A stretch of DNA of 41,637 bases from Chloroflexi bacterium SZAS-1 (GTDB lineage: Bacteria; Chloroflexota; Chloroflexia; Chloroflexales; Roseiflexaceae). A program made the translations under genes and the position numbers. This document shows positions 8,241 through 15,095 of the stretch, one piece after another. Where the stretch lies: the NCBI GenBank assembly GCA_018266315.1, contig JAFEAS010000034.1:9003-50639 (forward strand), given 5' to 3'. How positions within the stretch are numbered: the first letter of the stretch is position 1; each line of letters begins with the position of its first letter. Under the pieces are notes generated by a model. That model searched no databases. It was not told the DNA's origin and saw only the letters and a list, made by a program, of their open reading frames with translations.

Positions 8241-8980
8241 TGGACGAACAGGCTCCTACGCAGCCCGACAGCGCACCAGCCGCGCCTGCGCCTACTACCG
8301 GGCCATTGTCAGCGCCCCAGGCGCCTACGCGCGCGCGTGGCGGCTGCATTAGTCGGCTCCTCTCGGCGCTGCTGGTGATTGTCATAACCACATTTCTTGC
8401 GCTGGTTGCTGGCGCGGCAGGTTTGTTTTCGCTGGGCTATTTGCCTTCAACGCCCGCCCAGCTTGCCGAGGCGCAGATGCAGGTAGCAACCCTTCAGTCC
8501 GCTCAAAGCACCTTACAGACGCAAGTGGCTGCCGCTGATCAGCGTGGCTCAGGCGATCACGAGGTACTTGGTGAGCTGAAAACGCAGATTGATGGCATTG
8601 CTGACATACGTGCCCAATTGCAGCGCGAACGTGAGGCTGGGATAGCGCAGAGCGCAACGCTGGTTGCACAGGTACAGGCTGGGCGCGATGCGGTTGCGGT
8701 ATTTGCCACTGCCGAGGCCGGGCGGGCCGCGATGCTCGCCGAGCTTGATCGCCGCTCGGCGCGCGTCGAGCGCTTTTTGCAACGCCTGGGCGATATTGCA
8801 AGCGACACAGCTACCGATCTTGGCTCAAGCACGCCAGTGGTGCCAGCATTGACCCCGACCCCTACCATATCGCCAACTCCTGCGCCAGCTGCTACGGGCA
8901 CGCCAGCGCGTACACCATTGGCTACACCATCCGCCACACCATTGCCGCGGTCTAGCCCTTCCGCAACCCCGCGCTCATAG
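8240..8980 (+). CDS. Membrane-anchored coiled-coil protein with Pro/Thr-rich tail
   Basis: The start overlaps the amidase stop as TAATG, so the two are probably translationally coupled. The 246 residues contain a Pro/Ala-rich cytoplasmic head (1-35), one membrane helix (about 40-65), an Ala/Gln/Glu-rich coiled-coil region (about 75-195) with few aromatics, and a low-complexity Pro/Thr/Ser tail (205-246). No enzymatic motif is seen. Architecture and position suggest a structural partner of the upstream wall enzyme, perhaps spanning or scaffolding the envelope, but that is inference. Confidence 0.75.
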   Translation: MDEQAPTQPDSAPAAPAPTTGPLSAPQAPTRARGGCISRLLSALLVIVITTFLALVAGAAGLFSLGYLPSTPAQLAEAQMQVATLQSAQSTLQTQVAAADQRGSGDHEVLGELKTQIDGIADIRAQLQREREAGIAQSATLVAQVQAGRDAVAVFATAEAGRAAMLAELDRRSARVERFLQRLGDIASDTATDLGSSTPVVPALTPTPTISPTPAPAATGTPARTPLATPSATPLPRSSPSATPRS

Positions 8981-9018
8981 CTCGCGTCGCACCAGGAAAC
9001 ATGCAGCTTGTGGGTATA

Positions 9019-9049
9019 CAAAAGCCCGCCTTGTGATACAGGGCGGGCT
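9019..9049 (-). terminator. Terminator after the Trm112-like gene (possibly bidirectional)
   Basis: Stem AGCCCGCC / GGCGGGCT, extended by three inner pairs, lies between two convergent genes. On the minus strand it is followed by TTTTG, so it best serves the Trm112-like gene, but it may also stop transcripts of the coiled-coil gene ending at 8980. Confidence 0.7.
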
Positions 9050-9077
9050 ATCGTATTCGTGTTTATGAAGAAAAGAA

Positions 9078-9425
9078 TTAGTGGGCGATCAGGCTCGCGT
9101 CGCGGTTCTTCTCGCCCTCTTCCAGCAACATAATTGGGATGCCATCCTCGACTGGATAGCGGAAGCCGTTGCGGCGATTTACTAGCCACTCGCTGCCGGT
9201 CGAATCGGTAAGCAATTCTACCGGGCCTTTATCACCAGGGTCGGCCAGGATAGCGAGCAGTTCGGGGCTGATGCTGCGCTTGCCGCCACCAAAGCCGCTG
9301 CTGCTGCTTGATGATGCGCTTAGGTCGAACACACTATCCTCGCGATATTGCTTCACCGCGCGATATACCACCGCCGCGAGACCGACCAGCGCTGCAACAC
9401 CAAAAAGGCGAAGAATTGTTTTCAT
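9078..9425 (-). CDS. Membrane-anchored Trm112/UPF0434-like protein lacking the zinc cysteines
   Basis: An N-terminal membrane helix (about 5-23), then a Ser-rich linker (36-48), then about 60 residues that follow the Trm112/UPF0434 pattern: SPELLAILADPGDKGPVELL and NRRNGFRYPVEDGIPIMLLEEG correspond to the common form with CPxCKGPL and a second Cys pair. In this protein the CPxC is DPGD and the second pair is missing, so a zinc site is unlikely. Trm112-type proteins usually activate methyltransferases; a membrane-tethered, metal-free version may have another binding role. GGAGG lies seven bases before the ATG, a strong site. Confidence 0.75.
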   Translation of the reverse strand: MKTILRLFGVAALVGLAAVVYRAVKQYREDSVFDLSASSSSSSGFGGGKRSISPELLAILADPGDKGPVELLTDSTGSEWLVNRRNGFRYPVEDGIPIMLLEEGEKNRDASLIAH

Positions 9426-9570
9426 ACAGAAACCTCCTGAGCTTTACGATTAACGATACAATGCACCTGTCAGATATCAAACCCTTTATTCATTCTAACG
9501 CAAATTAGCCGATCATAAAAGCCCTATGGCCGTCACATTGCGCTGCTACCGTGCGAATGAGCGTAACTGC

Positions 9571-10209
9571 CTACAATGCGGCGCGCGCGGCGGCCAAAAA
9601 TGCGCGAATTTTGGCCGTATCCTTTGTTCCCTGGGTTTCGACGCCGCTACTGACATCGACGCCCCAGGGACGCACCGCGTGAATGGCTGCCGCTACATTG
9701 CTGGGGTTTAAGCCGCCAGCGAGCAAAATAGGTCGGTGCTGCGCCAGCTCGGTAGCGCGCTGCCAATCGGCGGTTACACCTGCGCCGCCATACGAGCCAG
9801 GCACATGGGCATCGACGAGGAGCCGCACATGCGGTTGTTCAAGTGCCAACCACCCTGCCTCGGCCTCGCTGCCATCGAAGCGAATGGCTTTAATCAGCGG
9901 AATATCGGCCAGTGCCTCGGCAAAGAGCGGCGGTTCGTCGCCGCTGAGCTGAATTGCGTCAAAGTCACATGCGTGAACCATCTCGCGCATGCGCTCGGGC
10001 GTTTCGTTGACAAATACGCCAACCAGCTGCGGTTGGTGCGCGAGCAGCGTACTTGCGGCCCGCACTGCTTCGCTGATTTGTCGCGCTACTGCCAGGGTGA
10101 TCTGCCGACGTGATGGTGCAAACACACAGCCCAGCAGGTCGGCACCGGCTTCGGTAGCTACGAGCGCATGTTCTACCGAACACAGCCCACAAATTTTAAT
10201 CGATACCAT
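9571..10209 (-). CDS. trpF: Phosphoribosylanthranilate isomerase
   Basis: A 212-residue TIM-barrel protein of the usual length. It catalyses the Amadori rearrangement of N-(5-phosphoribosyl)anthranilate to 1-(o-carboxyphenylamino)-1-deoxyribulose-5-phosphate in tryptophan synthesis. KICGL at the N-terminus (residues 5-9) contains the catalytic Cys; GVFVNE, IQLSGDE, LLVDAHVPGSYGGAGV (with the catalytic Asp) and LLAGGLNPSNV with GVDVSSGVET at the phosphate-binding end are all present. The ribosome binding site is weak. No other trp genes are in the window, so it lies outside a trp operon here. It follows the NYN-protein gene by 56 bases on the same strand and may be co-transcribed. Confidence 0.95.
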   Translation of the reverse strand: MVSIKICGLCSVEHALVATEAGADLLGCVFAPSRRQITLAVARQISEAVRAASTLLAHQPQLVGVFVNETPERMREMVHACDFDAIQLSGDEPPLFAEALADIPLIKAIRFDGSEAEAGWLALEQPHVRLLVDAHVPGSYGGAGVTADWQRATELAQHRPILLAGGLNPSNVAAAIHAVRPWGVDVSSGVETQGTKDTAKIRAFLAAARAAL

Positions 10210-10265
10210 CGCTAGAACGAGTGATGCGCCGCGATAGTGAGCTACCTGCGGCGCACTCCAATAGG

Positions 10266-12323
10266 CTACTCGTCGGTAGCTGGCTTTTTGCGTCGGCTAC
10301 GTTTAGGCGCGGCTGGTTCCTCGGATGTAACTGTGCTCTGTGCTTCGGCGGCAGGCTTACGCGAGCGCCGCGCCGCCGGGGCCGCAGGCACATCGCTATT
10401 CTCCGGCGTAGCAGCTGATTTACGGCGCTGACGCTTCGGCTTGCTGGCTGCTGTGGCTGGCTCTGCGCTGGCCTCAGCCTCGGCAATGGCTTGAGCTGCT
10501 TCGCTAAATAGTGCCGCGCCAGGCTGGGGCAGGTCAGTTCCTTCGGGCTGCCCAATGTGCTCCAGGCTTTCGACCGGGGTAGATTGTTCGCCGCTTTCGC
10601 CACTAGGTATCGTGATTTCTTCGGCCTGGCCTGTTTGGGCTAGCCGGTAATTGGCGCGGTTGCCTTTGCCCAGGCGTTCCAACATGCCGGTGTTAATTGC
10701 CTGCTTGATCAGCGAACGTAGCTCTTCGTTGGTGCGTGTGATTCCCAGGCTATTACGCATGTTGCGTAACGCATCGTGAATCTGAACGAACGATACTGGC
10801 CGATCGAAATTGCCGACAGCCTGGCGGAGGATCTGCCATTCTTCATCAGTGAAGGGCAGCGAGGCGGTTGGCGCAGCGCTCGGTAGAGTTAGCTCAGACT
10901 CAGTTACAGGTTCCTCGGCTACCGACTCTTCCGCTGGCGCTAGCTCCTCCACTGGTTCGGTGGGTGGCGACTCGCTCGGTGGCTCGGGTGCGGGTATCAG
11001 CTCTTCGCCTGCCGGGTCGAACGTTGCAAGCGCTGAAATATGTTCGGCTTCAAACTCCGCACGCTCACGCAGTTCCTCAAATAGCTCTTCCGGCGATTCA
11101 TCGGGTGGCAGATCGGGCAGCGGCAGCGCGTCGATGCTTGCCTCTTCGAAAAGCTCGTCTTCGTCCTCAAATGCCTCGGTATCGGCACCATTCTGGGTTA
11201 CGGCACCGGCACCACGCTGCCCACCGCGTGAGCGGCGGCGGCGGCGGCGGCCATTTGAAGCGACTGAGGGCCGGGTCTCTGGCTGGGCTTCGCTGTCGGG
11301 CACCTGCATAATTGGTGCGTTCGGCTCCTCGGTGATCTCTTGCGCAAACTGCGAGAGTTTGAACGGATCTTCGCCGGGGAGGAACACTTCGTTAACAGTG
11401 CCGCGGGTAAATACCTGTACCTTACCGCGCCGCTCGGCTTCGACCACAAAATCCTTGAATTTTGCAAATGGCCGACCGCTCGCGTCTTTGTAGCGGCCTT
11501 CCTTAAATTCGCCACCCATCAGCTCTTTCATGAGCAGTTTGAGCGAGCCGAATGAGCACACATACCCGCGCTCGCGCGCCAGGTTGATCGCCTTGACCAG
11601 CGTATCGTAGATATCGGGCTGGCTGCTTGGCTCGGGTTCGCGCTCGGGTGCTGGTGCGCGTTCCGGCGCGGTCAGGCGCTCGGGCGCAGGTGTGCGCTCC
11701 GGGCTGCGCTCGCGTTCGCGGCTGCGGTTACGCTCGCCGTCGTCGTCGCTATAATCGCTATCGCGCCCTTTTTCAGGCATTTTTGCCTTGGGCAAATCGG
11801 GCTGAAGATCCGTTGGCTGTTTGCCGACCAGCGATTCATAGAAGATGAATTCATCGGCGCTTTGAGCCAGGTGGGCCGATGCTGCCCCTCCCACGCCGAT
11901 AATAATAACTTCTTTGCCTTGCTGGCGAATGCTATTAACGAGCGGAATAAAATCGCGGTCGCCGGTAGCCAGCACAAACTTGGCGATGTTTGTGTTGGTG
12001 AATAGCGTTTTCATTGCGTCGATACAGAGGTTCATATCGACGCTGTTCTTAATTGCGCGGCCTGTACGCCCCATCTCGCGATCGTAGTAGTACGTGGGCA
12101 CGTACATTGGCTCGATGCCATTGGCGTAGAGGGCGCTTGTGACGCGGGGGTAACGGTACCAGTCGGCGTAGGCGCGGGCGATGACAACGCGGCCGAAGTC
12201 TTCGCACCGATCCATGATCATTTCAAAATTTGGGTTCGCATCCAGTTTATCGCGGACACTTACGTAGACATTCTCAAAGTCGATAAAGACGGCAACGTCG
12301 GGGCGGTGGTTGTCGTTTGGCAT
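10266..12323 (-). CDS. NYN-domain (LabA/PIN-like) protein with LOTUS/OST-HTH and a second winged-helix domain
   Basis: About 685 residues. Residues 8-165 form an NYN domain, a PIN-like ribonuclease fold: FIDFENV (D15, N18), NSVDMNLCIDAM (D96) and ATGDRDFIPLV (D122, D124) give the acidic metal site. After an Arg/Glu/Pro-rich linker, about 250-335 match the LOTUS/OST-HTH RNA-binding domain (DIYDTLVKAINLARERGYV...SFGSLKLLMKEL). A long acidic region follows, then a second winged-helix-like segment (about 510-585, FTDEEWQILRQAVGN...GNRANYRLAQ) and a very basic Lys/Arg/Ala C-terminal tail. This suggests an RNA-processing or RNA-decay factor. ATG 12323 is favoured because homology starts right after it; GGAG is 15 bases upstream, farther than usual. 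A GTG at 12383 is the alternative start. Confidence 0.85.
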   Translation of the reverse strand: MPNDNHRPDVAVFIDFENVYVSVRDKLDANPNFEMIMDRCEDFGRVVIARAYADWYRYPRVTSALYANGIEPMYVPTYYYDREMGRTGRAIKNSVDMNLCIDAMKTLFTNTNIAKFVLATGDRDFIPLVNSIRQQGKEVIIIGVGGAASAHLAQSADEFIFYESLVGKQPTDLQPDLPKAKMPEKGRDSDYSDDDGERNRSRERERSPERTPAPERLTAPERAPAPEREPEPSSQPDIYDTLVKAINLARERGYVCSFGSLKLLMKELMGGEFKEGRYKDASGRPFAKFKDFVVEAERRGKVQVFTRGTVNEVFLPGEDPFKLSQFAQEITEEPNAPIMQVPDSEAQPETRPSVASNGRRRRRRSRGGQRGAGAVTQNGADTEAFEDEDELFEEASIDALPLPDLPPDESPEELFEELRERAEFEAEHISALATFDPAGEELIPAPEPPSESPPTEPVEELAPAEESVAEEPVTESELTLPSAAPTASLPFTDEEWQILRQAVGNFDRPVSFVQIHDALRNMRNSLGITRTNEELRSLIKQAINTGMLERLGKGNRANYRLAQTGQAEEITIPSGESGEQSTPVESLEHIGQPEGTDLPQPGAALFSEAAQAIAEAEASAEPATAASKPKRQRRKSAATPENSDVPAAPAARRSRKPAAEAQSTVTSEEPAAPKRSRRKKPATDE

Positions 12324-13018
12324 TGGTTGTTTGCTATGCTCCTGTCGGGTGAGACAGCGGAAAGCACCTGCATGTTCGGGCACCCACGGCCAGACAACAC
12401 CCGATCGTATTGCAGCGGCCGGTAGGTTTCCTGAACCCGTGTATGGTGCTGCGCTAGGATCCTTATGGGTAAGTCAAAGCGGGGGATATCGCGGGCCTAT
12501 TGGGGCTATAGCTGCATGGGCTGAGATAGAGCAACCACCAGCGCAAGCTTTGCCTGCGACGAACCGATGATGAGGCGTCCGTTGTCAAAGTACGTTTCCT
12601 ACATCGTGAACCTTCAGCCATAAACACACCGCCATATGTGTTCTGGCTGCGCTACGGTGAATTAACTATAGCACTGGATTAGGGAAAGTGCAACTGTATG
12701 TCTGCGCAATTAGGTACGTAACCCTGCGTAGAACCATGATCTGTGATGCTGTCGTGCGCCAATCCGCCATTGGGCTGAGCACCGTCGTTCCTTAGAAGGA
12801 TGCAGCCTTCAGTTTTGCGATTGAGATCGAGATGGCCCAAACGCCTGATGTTGCCCTGGCATTTGTTGGCTATAGTATGCCCACAAGTGCTTTTTGCGTT
12901 GAGGAGTCTCTGCCAGGTGCTGCGCTTCATATTTGTTTGCAGCAAGATAGCTGATTGATTGATATTCTTCGCTGATTTATTCGCCTCAAGCTAACCTGAG
13001 TTGGGCGGTCGGCGTTGT
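12324..13018. other. Long non-coding region: leader of the NYN gene and unassigned DNA
   Basis: No convincing gene is seen over about 700 bases. The part from 12658 down to 12324 would be the leader of the NYN gene if the promoter at 12665-12693 is used. An 88-codon minus frame at 12679-12945 has no recognisable motif and no clear ribosome binding site. The remainder up to the hairpin element at 13019 shows no repeat or gene I can name. Confidence 0.5.
12665..12693 (-). promoter_or_regulatory. Sigma-70-like promoter upstream of the NYN gene
   Basis: On the minus strand, TTGCAC (12693-12688), a 17-base spacer and TATAGT (12670-12665). It points toward the NYN gene 340 bases away, implying a long leader or a separate small RNA. 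Confidence 0.5.
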
Positions 13019-13164
13019 TGCCTTCGGCAGAGCAGTACTTGTTTATCGATGGTGTTCCGTTGTTGGCGTAGCGCGCCAACAACGGAACACCAAAAAACAG
13101 TTCGGCACCATGCTGCCGCAGGCACGAGCAGTACGCTATGCAGGCACCGCATAGGTTCTGTCAA
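13019..13164 (+). repeat. Multi-hairpin element, copy 1 (directly upstream of the ECF sigma gene)
   Basis: In order: a small hairpin TGCC-TTC-GGCA (13019-13029); a perfect 18-bp inverted repeat GGTGTTCCGTTGTTGGCG with a 5-base loop (13051-13091); an A-run; GTTCGG (13100-13105); GCTGCCGCAGGCA (13112-13124), which folds as TGCC/GGCA; a 6-bp hairpin CTATGC/GCATAG (13136-13154); and TAGGTTCTGTCAA ending at 13164. Copy 2 at 13938 repeats this order with a different stem sequence. Copy 1 ends 15 bases before the ECF sigma start codon, so it would form the gene's leader. Function unknown. Confidence 0.55.
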
Positions 13165-13179
13165 ACTAAGGGAAATAGA

Positions 13180-13695
13180 ATGGCCGTACTCAACGACGCG
13201 CAAATCTCTTACACCCTCTGTATTGAATTGCTGTATGAAGAATATCAGCACCCACTGTTAGCCTACATCACTCGCCTTGTGAGCGACCGTGAGGCGGCTG
13301 AGGATCTCTGCCAGGAAACATTCATTAAGGCATTACGCTGCTGGCACCAGCGCGATACGTCGGCAAGTGTTGCGGCCTGGTTGTATCGCATTGCTACCAA
13401 CACAGCCTACGATTTTCTGCGGCGGCGGCGGCGTATTCGTTTTACGCCCTTGCTAGATATAGAACCGCCGCCCCATGGTGGGCACACCATGGAGTCGCGC
13501 TTGGACGAAGGCGAGCCAGTACAGCGCGCCCTTAGCCAGCTGCCCGATATATACCGCCTGCCATTGGTGCTTCATTCGTGCGAAGGGCACAGCACCCAAG
13601 AAATTGCCGATGCCCTTGGTTGCTCGAATAGCGCAATCAAGACCCGCCTGTTCCGTGCGCGTGAGCGCTTTCGCGAAGTGTACCAGAGTAATTAA
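13180..13695 (+). CDS. ECF-type (group 4) RNA polymerase sigma factor
   Basis: A 171-residue sigma-70-family protein with only regions 2 and 4. Region 2 (about 15-85): LYEEYQHPLLAYITRLVSDREAAEDLCQETFIKAL is region 2.1-2.2 contacting core polymerase, and WLYRIATNTAYDFLRRRRR is region 2.3-2.4 recognising the -10. Region 4 (about 110-165): QRALSQLPDIYRLPLVLHSCEGHSTQEIADALGCSNSAIKTRLFRARER carries the -35-binding helix-turn-helix. The start is ATG 13180 after AAGGGAAA; a TTG-type start further upstream would read into the hairpin element. No anti-sigma factor gene flanks it, which is unusual for the family. The inverted-repeat element just before it suggests autoregulation (inference). Confidence 0.92.
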   Translation: MAVLNDAQISYTLCIELLYEEYQHPLLAYITRLVSDREAAEDLCQETFIKALRCWHQRDTSASVAAWLYRIATNTAYDFLRRRRRIRFTPLLDIEPPPHGGHTMESRLDEGEPVQRALSQLPDIYRLPLVLHSCEGHSTQEIADALGCSNSAIKTRLFRARERFREVYQSN

Positions 13696-13772
13696 TACAG
13701 CCTTGTCTATGCGGGTTCGTTTGTTTGTGATGCGCTCGTGCTGCGTATACTACCTGCCTAGATTCTCTATAT

Positions 13773-13806
13773 ACAAGCGCCGCCTGGGGTACCGGGTGGC
13801 GCTTGT
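13773..13806 (+). terminator. Hairpin downstream of the ECF sigma gene
   Basis: A 9-bp perfect stem ACAAGCGCC / GGCGCTTGT with further inner pairs, 78 bases after the sigma stop codon. There is no T-run, so it is a possible terminator or RNA-stabilising hairpin. The rest of 13696-13937 shows no gene. Confidence 0.45.
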
Positions 13807-13937
13807 GTGTTAGCGTGCGCATGGTTGCATCCTATCGCATGCGGATGCAGATCGTCTGCGCTACTCAAGTGCAGGATTATATTGTTAGGGGGTTTGTTTG
13901 TCCCGGAAAAGAATGTGCCTGCGACAGCTCAGCTTCT

Positions 13938-14083
13938 AGGTGCTGATGTGCGCCACACATCAGCACCTTGGTACTCCAACAGTATCTGTGTAGTGTTTCG
14001 CGCATAGCGGGAAACACTACACGAAAAGAAAGTACGGACCCCGCTGCCGCAGGCAAAAATACTGACCGTGTAGTTCCTGTCAA
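13938..14083 (+). repeat. Multi-hairpin element, copy 2 (downstream of the ECF sigma gene)
   Basis: Same orientation and order as copy 1: a perfect 13-bp hairpin AGGTGCTGATGTG with 5-base loop (13938-13968); a 12-bp inverted repeat GTGTAGTGTTTC / GAAACACTACAC (13988-14022) with three further inner pairs after one mismatch; an A-rich stretch; GTACGG (14032-14037); the identical 13-mer GCTGCCGCAGGCA (14043-14055); and TAGTTCCTGTCAA ending at 14083. The stems differ in sequence between copies while still pairing. It ends 18 bases before the convergent zinc-ribbon gene. Confidence 0.55.
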
Positions 14084-14101
14084 TGTGAGACATCACCCAG
14101 T

Positions 14102-14344
14102 TTATGCACCAGCAAGCGCTAAATCGCCCTCGTCTGGGGCTACATTCTCGGTGCTGGCATGGGCTTTCTGGCGCTGTGCGAATTGGATCGGCGCATACAG
14201 CTCGACATAACCGCAGGCCGTGCACACCTGCGCTAGAATAGGGCGTGGGCCAGTAGCAATGGTACCAGCAAGCATTACCTCGCCTTGGGCTGTTACCAGG
14301 CTGCTTGTTTGGGTGTCGTTCGTACATTTCGGGCAGGTGATCAT
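14102..14344 (-). CDS. Small zinc-ribbon protein
   Basis: An 80-residue protein starting with ATG at 14344, preceded by AAAGGAGA seven bases upstream. It begins MITCPKC and has a second pair CTACGY about 35 residues on: a CxxC-x(about 33)-CxxC zinc ribbon, followed by a charged, Ala-rich tail without further motifs. Such small ribbons often bind nucleic acid or partner proteins, but no specific family is recognised. It is divergent from the YetF gene, sharing a 107-base region. Confidence 0.8.
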   Translation of the reverse strand: MITCPKCTNDTQTSSLVTAQGEVMLAGTIATGPRPILAQVCTACGYVELYAPIQFAQRQKAHASTENVAPDEGDLALAGA

Positions 14345-14451
14345 AGCTTCTCCTTTCGTTCTAGATGATCGATAGCAACCCCTGTGCCATACCCTGCACG
14401 CGCAAGGCGTGGTATGATGCGCGCGGTTCAAATAAGGGAAAGGAGCGCAAC

Positions 14452-15048
14452 ATGACCGGATTCTTCTTGCAGTTATTCGGCGATATGTTTTACCTGGGGC
14501 TGCCGATACTGGAGAAAGTGCTGCGCCCAATTATTGTCTATATCTTTCTTATTGTTGGATTGCGGCTGGCTGGCAAGCGTGAACTTGCGCAGATTAATAC
14601 CTTCGATTTTGTTGTGCTGCTGATGCTTTCAAACACGGTGCAAAACGCAATTATTGGTGATGATAACACCGTCACCGGTGGAATTATAGGTGCTATTAGC
14701 TTGCTGGTCGCAAATTACCTGGTTGTTCGCTTTATGTTTCGCCACACGAAGCTCACTCAATTGCTCGATGGCGCGCCAGTGACATTGATCAAGCACGGTA
14801 AGCTTCAGCGCCGCCAACTTGACCACGAGCTGATCACACGCAACGAGCTTATGGCTGCCGCATATCGCCAGGGGTTTCGCAGCCTTGAGAATATTGAAGA
14901 ATGTGTGCTCGAAACGGGCGGCTCGCTGGCATTTATTCCCAAAGATCCCAATCCTGCGCGGACGCATCACGATGACATTGTCCGTCGGCTAGATTTGATA
15001 AGCGCACAGTTGCAGGCGCTAAAGTCGCCGAGTGCACCACAGGAGTGA
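14452..15048 (+). CDS. YetF/DUF421-family membrane protein
   Basis: A 198-residue protein with three N-terminal membrane helices (about 18-40, 50-68 and 72-92) carrying the family phrases VGLRLAGKRELAQINTFDFVVLLMLSNTVQNAI and GDDNTVTGGIIGA. The soluble C-terminal domain (about 95-180) has LDGAPVTLIKHGKLQRRQLDHELITRNELMAAAYRQGFRSLENIEECVLETGGSLAFIPK, the DUF421 domain. In Bacillus, YetF-type proteins are linked to spore or membrane stress; the activity is unknown. AAGGAG precedes ATG 14452. An inverted repeat CATACC / GGTATG with TATGAT (14388-14418) lies in the shared upstream region and may be the promoter. Confidence 0.88.
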   Translation: MTGFFLQLFGDMFYLGLPILEKVLRPIIVYIFLIVGLRLAGKRELAQINTFDFVVLLMLSNTVQNAIIGDDNTVTGGIIGAISLLVANYLVVRFMFRHTKLTQLLDGAPVTLIKHGKLQRRQLDHELITRNELMAAAYRQGFRSLENIEECVLETGGSLAFIPKDPNPARTHHDDIVRRLDLISAQLQALKSPSAPQE

Positions 15049-15095
15049 TGGCTGGCGACAGATGCAAGAATTGCGGGAAGTAAGGGTGTAGTGGC

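Noticed and set aside
10810..11493. 227-residue Ser-rich plus-strand frame opposite the NYN gene
   Set aside because: It is the mirror of the Glu/Ala-rich region of the NYN protein; no ribosome binding site or domain.
12679..12945. 88-residue minus-strand frame in the long non-coding region
   Set aside because: No recognisable motif, no good ribosome binding site, and it spans the promoter candidate at 12665-12693.
13084..13105. GGAAC-type ECF promoter inside the hairpin element
   Set aside because: GGAAC at 13084-13088 fits an ECF -35, but no matching -10 is found at the right spacing in both copies.
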